From NCBI RefSeq assembly GCF_907164915.1, contig NC_061862.1, forward strand, positions 9,039,505 through 9,103,504: a stretch of 64,000 nucleotides of DNA. The letters run 5' to 3'. Origin of the DNA: Impatiens glandulifera (Eukaryota > Streptophyta > Magnoliopsida > Ericales > Balsaminaceae). The notes below the pieces were generated by a model, which searched no databases, was not told where the DNA came from, and saw only the letters and a list, made by a program, of their open reading frames with translations. The translations under genes and the position numbers were made by a program. Of this stretch, positions 57,443-64,000 are shown piece after piece; the stretch's first letter is position 1; every line of letters starts with the position of its first letter.

Positions 57443-60400
57443 CGTTTATATTTAATAATAATAATTATTATTATTAAATATATTAAAGGAAGAACAAGGA
57501 ATCAAAACCCTAACTCTAGCTAGAATAGTATAATGTTCTTGGGAGAGATAGATAGATAGGTATAGAGAGAGAAAGGTGTGGACGATGGACGGGAATGTCA
57601 AAAGAGACGACGGATCCTATTCTATATATATTCTATTATTTATTTAATTTATTAATATACAGTAAAAGTACTTGAGGTTGAATTCTTTCTTTATTGTAGC
57701 TTTTTCAATTTATGTCGATCTAATGACGTCATCCATTCCAGTCTTGTTATTGATTATTAAAAATTGAGTAATTTTAAAAATTAGACCTTATTTTATAGTG
57801 GGTTACTTAAAAAATTATGAGAAAAAATATGATTATGTTATATTATTTAAATAATTCAACTAGCTAGGGAAGGTTTAAGGAACAAAAATGAAACTAGGGT
57901 TAGGTGGTGAGAGTTAAGAGCATGCAGTGAAATATATATTTACCGGATTCCTGACCTAAATGAAATTACTGAGTCTCTCTCTAGGACCATGGTAACTGGT
58001 AAGTGAGTTCTTGATGGGTGATGGGTGATGACTATTATTAATTGTCTGTTAAATTAAGTGGTCCTCATGAAGAAGATGAATTGATTCATTATAATTAACT
58101 GATTAATATTTGTAATTAATTAAGCTTACCATAGTTGATAATTTAATGGTTACAGTTTGATTTTTGTCATGATGTATTTATTCTACACGAGGGCATGGAC
58201 AATATGATTAATATTATAATTAATTCGAGGAAATTAAGAAAGTAGCTATAGGAAATTAAGGTAATGGGTGTACCCTCATAGAGGAGTACAATGATTATTA
58301 AAAAGTAAACCCTCCTCATATTGTGGAGCCATGGCATGAGAGTGAGTTTTATTGTTACAAGGTTGGATTGGATTGGATTATATAAGTTTAATGAATGAAT
58401 GAATGAATTTGAAAATGAAGATGGGAAAATGAAATAAAAAGAAGTGAAAATGGGAAATTGAATCTAGTGTAGGAGGGGTAAGGTGGGTTGCATGCTTGTC
58501 CCATTTTGCAATTATTCCTCGACTCCAAAACCTCATAATTCTAGCTTTGTAGGATATGTCACCATCTTCGGTCGGGGCCACCCACAATGCATATCAATTG
58601 GATCGATTTGAAGGTGCAGGCAGAGAAAGCAAAATTAAAGGCCCACATGAAATACATACATATATGTATATACAACAACAGCAACCCTTCATTCAAACAA
58701 GCCCCCCTCTTTGCTCATTAAAGTCACACTTGCATCAGAGCTTAGAGACGACTCATGACTCTTCAACCTCAATATATAAACATATAGGGACCATTTTATG
58801 TATTTATATATGTATACATAGCTTATGTCATTTATAAGGTCTTCCACCATTCATCTCAACTGCAACTTGTCCCCCTCATTATAAACTTCTTTTATTATTA
58901 TTATTATTATTAACTCAACATAACCATGAACAATATCAAATGTCACCATTTTAATTATCATTAAGAAAACTAAATTGAAATGAGAAGATCATTAGTTTAG
59001 GATGGTGCTATCTTTCCAATTTAAAAAAAAAAAGAAAAAGAAACAAATTAGAGTATAAAGGTTCTCATATTTCTTTTATTTTGTAAAAAAATGGTTAATT
59101 AATTATATATTAGAAAGAAAAAACAATTTAAGATTTTCAAATTTCAAGATTCTATGTATATATATTTCTTTTCAAAATATATTTTTTTAAAAATTATCTA
59201 TAGTTTATTGAAAATGAGAGTCGTTTAAACAAAATGAAATAAACCATGACATCAGAAAAATTAAATTTAATGAAAAACAATTATGTAAGAAAAAGAAAGA
59301 TGGTAAGTCACGAACATAAAAAGATTAACCCGTGTTAGTTTTCAAAAACCGTTATTAGCTTTCTAACTGATTCTACGAGTATTTCAAATATTTTATTATT
59401 ATATAATAATATCTCTAAGTACTTTTATAAAAATAAAAACTCATTTTTTCAAAATTATATAAAATCATATTATCCAAATAATCATATAGGAAAAAAACAT
59501 GTTAACGATGGTAACTCATTTTTTCAAATATTTTATTTTTTATATTAATATATAATGATAAAATATATGTTTTAAAATATTTAATATTTTAATTAATAAA
59601 TTGAGTTATGTAATTCATGCGAAAAATAATAAAAAAAAAATATTTAGTTACAATAACTCTTAAATAGTTCTTAAAACATTATCTAATAGCTAATTACATA
59701 TATATTTGAATATTAATATAAAAAAGAATTGATGTGAATTATTAAGCAATGAAGTGTCCCAATCGAAAATCTGAATAAGTAGAAACTATGATCTTTGTAA
59801 AAAAGAAAAGATTGCTAGTTTGAGTGACAAAATTGGCAAAGTGGAAAAGCCATGGGCAAGAAACTAGACCCATAAGTTAACATCATCGAAATTTGGCCGT
59901 ATAACTATAAGAGAGAGAAAGAGAGTTGCTGTCGGAGAAATTAATTAAGATAGGTGTTCCATGGTCATCATAACTCCATTTTGCATTAGCTAGTTGGATT
60001 GAAAAAGACGTTTGCTTTGCATGCATCCATATCTCCGATCCATACAACAATTCTCTTCTCATCCAAACATGTCTTAAACCTGTTTCTTTTCATTTTCATT
60101 TTCATTTTCATTGAACCAAAATACATCCACGTCTATACTTATTATCCTCTCTTTTTTCCCTTAAATTCAAATCAATATTATATATATTTGTATTGGACAC
60201 TTCAAATTTTGAAAACAACATTTTTTTTTTTGTTATAATTTATAGTTTATCCCTTTCATAATCAAAAAAATATAATTATAGTTTATGAATGAGACATTTG
60301 CAAGAAGTATAGTTTATTTGGTTAAATAGACATTTTGTATACATATATAAATATTTTGATTTTGTTTAATTTTTAGATTAAATGAGTTTTTTTATAAAAT

Positions 60401-60470
60401 AATGATTTTTTCTTTAAAATAAATAAAGAATTAATTATATTTTGATTAGTGATTATAATAATTGATGAAT
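57443..60470. other. 5' flank of the ZFP8-like gene and AT-rich intergenic DNA
   Basis: 57,443-57,620 holds the probable leader (ATT/TAA microsatellite at 57,453-57,480, GA-rich tract at 57,545-57,575). The rest has only simple repeats, such as (GAAT)n near 58,391-58,407 and (TTTTCA)n at 60,088-60,113. Open frames here are short, with no family resemblance. Confidence 0.55.
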
Positions 60471-60480
60471 ATACATTAAG

Positions 60481-60750
60481 AGCTTGTTTGATCTTTGGGT
60501 TTTTAAGTTTTTTAAAGGATTTTTACTTAAAACATAATTATCATCACTTCATCTATTTAATTATTTTTTTAATCTATTAAAATATTAAAAATACCATTTA
60601 TTTAGTTATTTAAAATTAATTTGTCATTGAAAAGAGAGAAGAAAAAATGGCTTGGTCTTTAATAATAATAAAAAAAATTAACTGAATTTCTAAAAAATTT
60701 AATCAATCAGATTTTTTAGAAAAAGAACCCCAAAAACCAAGGATGAAACT
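60481..60750. mobile_element. Possible PIF-type MITE
   Basis: 'gcttgtttgatctttgggtt' at the left and, inverted at the right, 'gtttcatccttggttttt'. The interior is AT-rich and non-coding. Boundaries and target duplication are not certain. Confidence 0.4.
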
Positions 60751-61276
60751 AGCTACAATTGATAATTGGGTAATAAATCCAAAAGTTAATTAATATTAAG
60801 GTTGTGTTTGGTTTAAAATGACATATTAAGATTTTGGTCATAAAAGGACCTTGAGTTCAGATCCTAAAAGAGAGGCAAATGATGTGTGATAATGAGGAAT
60901 GATGTTTGATTATGTACCCAAAGAGAAGATGAGCTCCACCAAAAGTAGTAAACCGATCATGCACACAAAATAGTTGATTTTAGAGATTTTACTTCTTTGT
61001 TGGGAGTTTTTATTTTTTAATTTTTATGATATTCATTTATTTTATTGTATTTTTGGTAGTTAATTTATCATAGATGATGATGGAAAATCCCCACCAATAC
61101 CTCTATTTTCTTAGGTAGCATGACTTTTGTAGGAGTGTTTTGGTGCTCCTTACTCTTGAGGATGATTTAGATTTTTTTTCATTTAATAAGTTTGTTATGA
61201 TAACATTGTCATAAATTATATTTATTTCATTGTGAATCAATATAAAGAATCTTAAAATTTTAAAAATAACCCACAT

Positions 61277-61278
<2 letters not shown>

Positions 61279-61350
<72 letters not shown>
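61279..61350. repeat. (AT)36 microsatellite
   Basis: About 72 bp of uninterrupted AT dinucleotides. 60,760-61,278 and 61,351-61,776 are AT-rich with no gene. Confidence 0.97.
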
Positions 61351-61353
<3 letters not shown>

Positions 61354-61776
61354 CAAATTTGAGATAATGCATTAATTGTCAAATAATGCAGATAATGCAT
61401 TAATTTTCTCTTAAGGTAGATTTAAGTTATGTAACTGTACGAGATTGTTGACTTTTGTATCTCAATTTTTTTTATAATAAGTTCTTTTTTAAAAATATTT
61501 TGCAGGGTTAGTCTTTTGTGAAAAGCTGATTCAATTGTCAATAATATCAACTTTTTTACAATTACACACCGCGGTAAATGGGGACAAAAAAAGGTCATAT
61601 TTATCGGTCCCATAGTTACAGTCTTAAATCATATTGGACCTTAAAGTCTAAAATTTGTCCAATTAACCATCTATTTTATCTTTTCAAAACCATAGTACCT
61701 ATAGACTATAGATCCAACCATTGTTTTACCATAACAATAATCTGTAAAAATAATAGTAATTGTAAAATAATAAGAT

Positions 61777-61821
61777 GTAAATTGAGTAAATTGAGTAAAT
61801 TGAGTAAATTGAGTAAATTGA
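61777..61821. repeat. Five perfect 9-bp units GTAAATTGA
   Basis: A perfect short tandem array; the Ser-Lys-Leu repeat it would encode in one frame is not taken as a gene. Confidence 0.95.
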
Positions 61822-62352
61822 TCACATTATTATTAGAACTATTATTGCATTCTGCAATTGTGGGCATTTTGTGGACCACTTATATATAGAACACAACTTC
61901 TTCTTTGTCAGATGTTACATTAAACACTATATATGTGGAGATGAATGCAATATATCTATCCGCCTCTGGTCCCCTTTTTCTTTATATGTCACGTCTTAGA
62001 AAACTTGTAAAGAGTTATGAATAGCATTTTAACCCTCACAAACTTCGAGGTCATTTCAATACATATATATTTTTTAATTAATTAATGTTATTTTTCATGT
62101 ATATATATGTTGCTTTCAGTAAAAAAAATAATAATAATAATTTAACAAATAAGACAGGGATGAAAGCATCAAATTGAAAGAGATGGAAGAACAATAACGT
62201 TCAACATCTTCTTTACTTCCTGTCATTGTTTTAGGGTCCACTCGTTTCATTTTAGAAGTTGACACAACAAAGTTAGGTTGTTTATAATATTAAGTTTTTT
62301 TTGGTTGGTTATGTTTTCAATTATAATTTAAGTAGCTAGTCAGTATAGTTAA

Positions 62353-62957
62353 GAGTGTAAGTAACCGATTAAACCAAACTGAAACCGTTCAAACAGAACC
62401 GAATATCAAACCGAACCGGCTAAACCAAATTCATTAAGGTACATTTTTTACCAAACTGATCCCAACAGTTTGGTTTGTCGGTTCAACACTATTGAAATCG
62501 CTCAAACCGACCAAATATTTAAAATTAATATACATAGATCAAACATTAAATCAACAATGGTGAGTAATGTGTATTACATCATAATCATAAGACATATTTA
62601 AAATAATAATAGTGAGAGAATATCATTAACATAAGAACGGATTAGTAGACTATAAAAAAATATTAATTATTAGTAATAGATAAATTTAATTTTAAAATTG
62701 TTGACTCATTTTTATTGAAAAATAATTCTTAGTATATATACATTTGTGTTTTAAATTTTTTTTAATATTCATGAATTATGTTATCGAATCTTGTTTTTAA
62801 ATACATTCAAATAATACACGTTGTTATAACCCAAAAACAAGATCAAATTTATATATTAAACCGGTCCAAACTGAACCGATCTAACCGACAGTTTAAAAGT
62901 AAACCGACGTCGACAATTTGAATTTGAATTTCGGTTAATGAACCGAACCGCTTACAC
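62353..62957. mobile_element. Probable hAT-type MITE
   Basis: Left 'gtgtaagtaaccgattaaac' and inverted right 'ggtgtaagcggttcggttc'. The interior is AT-rich with 'aaaccgaaccg' repeats near both ends, as in plant hAT MITEs. No exact 8-bp duplication could be read. 62,958-63,523 shows nothing else. Confidence 0.55.
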
Positions 62958-63523
62958 CATTAGGTTTAATTATACAATTTTGTTGTTTGTTTCAATTTTT
63001 TAATGTAATTAAATTATATATGAAAGTTTAATTAATTAATGCTTCCCAATTAAGAATAACAGTTCTAAATTTTTTATTTATATTATTATGCTAATTAAGA
63101 ATTTGAAGAAAATAACAATAACCACAAATTTTACAAAGATGACTATTATATAAATAATAAGATTATGTACGAAAATTAAGAGAGTGAGAATGAATTTAAC
63201 TGAATTAGAGTTAATTATAATTTCAATTTTAATTGTTTAAAAATTAAAATTGAATTACAATTATAAATAAGGATATATGAAATTAATAAGTTCTATTGTC
63301 ACTTCCAATATTTTAATTAGAGTGAAAAGTAATATTAAATGTCGTGTTAATTTATTTAAAAAAATAAACCTTGAGTTTAAAAATGTAATAACTTTAAGAG
63401 ATTTATAAATTTTTATTTTTATTTTTTTCTTAATAATTTTATAAGAATTCAAATTTAAAATCTAATTATAATTAATTCTTTATATTAAGTTCTCAAACCA
63501 ACAATATAATTGAAATTCTAGCT

Positions 63524-64000
63524 CACTAGTAAAAAAAGGACCTTTACCGACGGTTTTTCCCGAAAGTTTTGTAAACCTCTCCTAAATACTCCCGAGAGGA
63601 ACAAATCCTTCGGGATTAAAAATAGATTCCGAGTGGGGTGTAAAACCTTCGGGTTTGTTAATTATTACCGAAAGTTCTACAAAGAACTTTCGGTTTTTAC
63701 CTTCCCAAAAAACCCAAAAAAATTCTAAGTGTTGGGTGTGGGTTATTTGCGAAGGTTTTAGGAAAAACCTTCGGTTTTGAAATCCCTTGGTTTTTTAATT
63801 GCGAAGGGTATTCAAAGACCCTTCGGTTTTGCCTTTTTTGAAAATTTCATTTCCGAAAGTTTTACAAAGAACCTTCGGTTTTGCTCAATAAAAAAAAATC
63901 AAATTTTTGAAATTGGTTTTTCCAAGGTTTTATAATAAACCCTCGGTTTTGACTTATATCAAAACCGAAAGTTTTATGAAAACCTTCGGCCTCAACCTCT
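63524..64000. mobile_element. CACTA element 3, terminus and subterminal repeats (continues outside window)
   Basis: Starts CACTAGTAAAAAAAGGACC, then many copies of 'accttcggttttg' / 'ccgaaagtttt' in both orientations. This subterminal motif differs from the CTCTCGG family of CACTA 1 and 2, so it belongs to another CACTA family. Coding parts, if any, lie beyond the window. Confidence 0.85.

Noticed and set aside
58378..58837. Open frames upstream of the ZFP8-like gene
   Set aside because: Short, low-complexity and with no conserved motif; they overlap simple repeats.
61103..61372. Ile/Tyr-repeat open frame
   Set aside because: Produced by the (AT)36 microsatellite.

Overview
This is a 64-kb piece of AT-rich nuclear DNA from a flowering plant, most likely a eudicot. 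Intron-containing genes are present for a CCR4-type deadenylase, ribosomal protein eL21, a MUSE1/2-type RING protein and a ZFP8/GIS-type C2H2 protein. Much of the rest is plant transposons: Mutator, CACTA, hAT, PIF/Harbinger, Helitron, and Gypsy and Copia LTR elements. I cannot name the species from sequence alone.

Layout. (1) 1-8.5 kb: a large Mutator-like element with a decayed mudrA-type transposase (+) facing a decayed DUF1985/ULP1-type SUMO protease gene (-). A 19-bp motif (core ACTTAGCGAAACG) lies in every intron and both flanks of the protease gene. Two fold-backs that look like microRNA precursors lie upstream of that gene. (2) 8.5-10.5 kb: AT-rich repeats and an irregular satellite. 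(3) 10.48-12.79 kb: a deleted Gypsy element with TSD CATAC. (4) About 13.0-25.7 kb: the 3' part of a CACTA transposon. A solo LTR, a 5-kb hAT element and a non-coding LTR element are inserted in it. A 1.6-kb Mutator-like element carrying gene-like DNA sits inside the hAT. (5) 26.8-37.6 kb: a gene-rich island with the RING gene (+), the CCR4 gene (-) and RPL21 (-). (6) 37.85-39.45 kb: a Helitron made mostly of five tandem ~293-bp units. (7) 40.2-42.4 kb: the same satellite as in (2), with a MITE inside. (8) 42.76-55.91 kb: a Copia element split by a PIF/Harbinger element (itself holding a hAT MITE) and by a CACTA remnant (itself holding a second PIF/Harbinger element). (9) 56.5-57.4 kb: the ZFP8-like gene (-). 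(10) 57.5-63.5 kb: AT-rich intergenic DNA with microsatellites and possible MITEs. (11) From 63,524: the terminus of a third CACTA element, which runs off the window.

Four host genes look functional or nearly so. The CCR4 model needs one base fewer in a T7 run to stay in frame, so it is either a sequencing error or a damaged copy. Almost all transposon genes carry stops, frameshifts or deletions. Target-site duplications could be read for most nested insertions and give their relative order. The most unusual material is the intron-filling 19-bp family with its palindromic dimer, the paired fold-backs, the Helitron/satellite association, and the small Mutator element with captured coding sequence.
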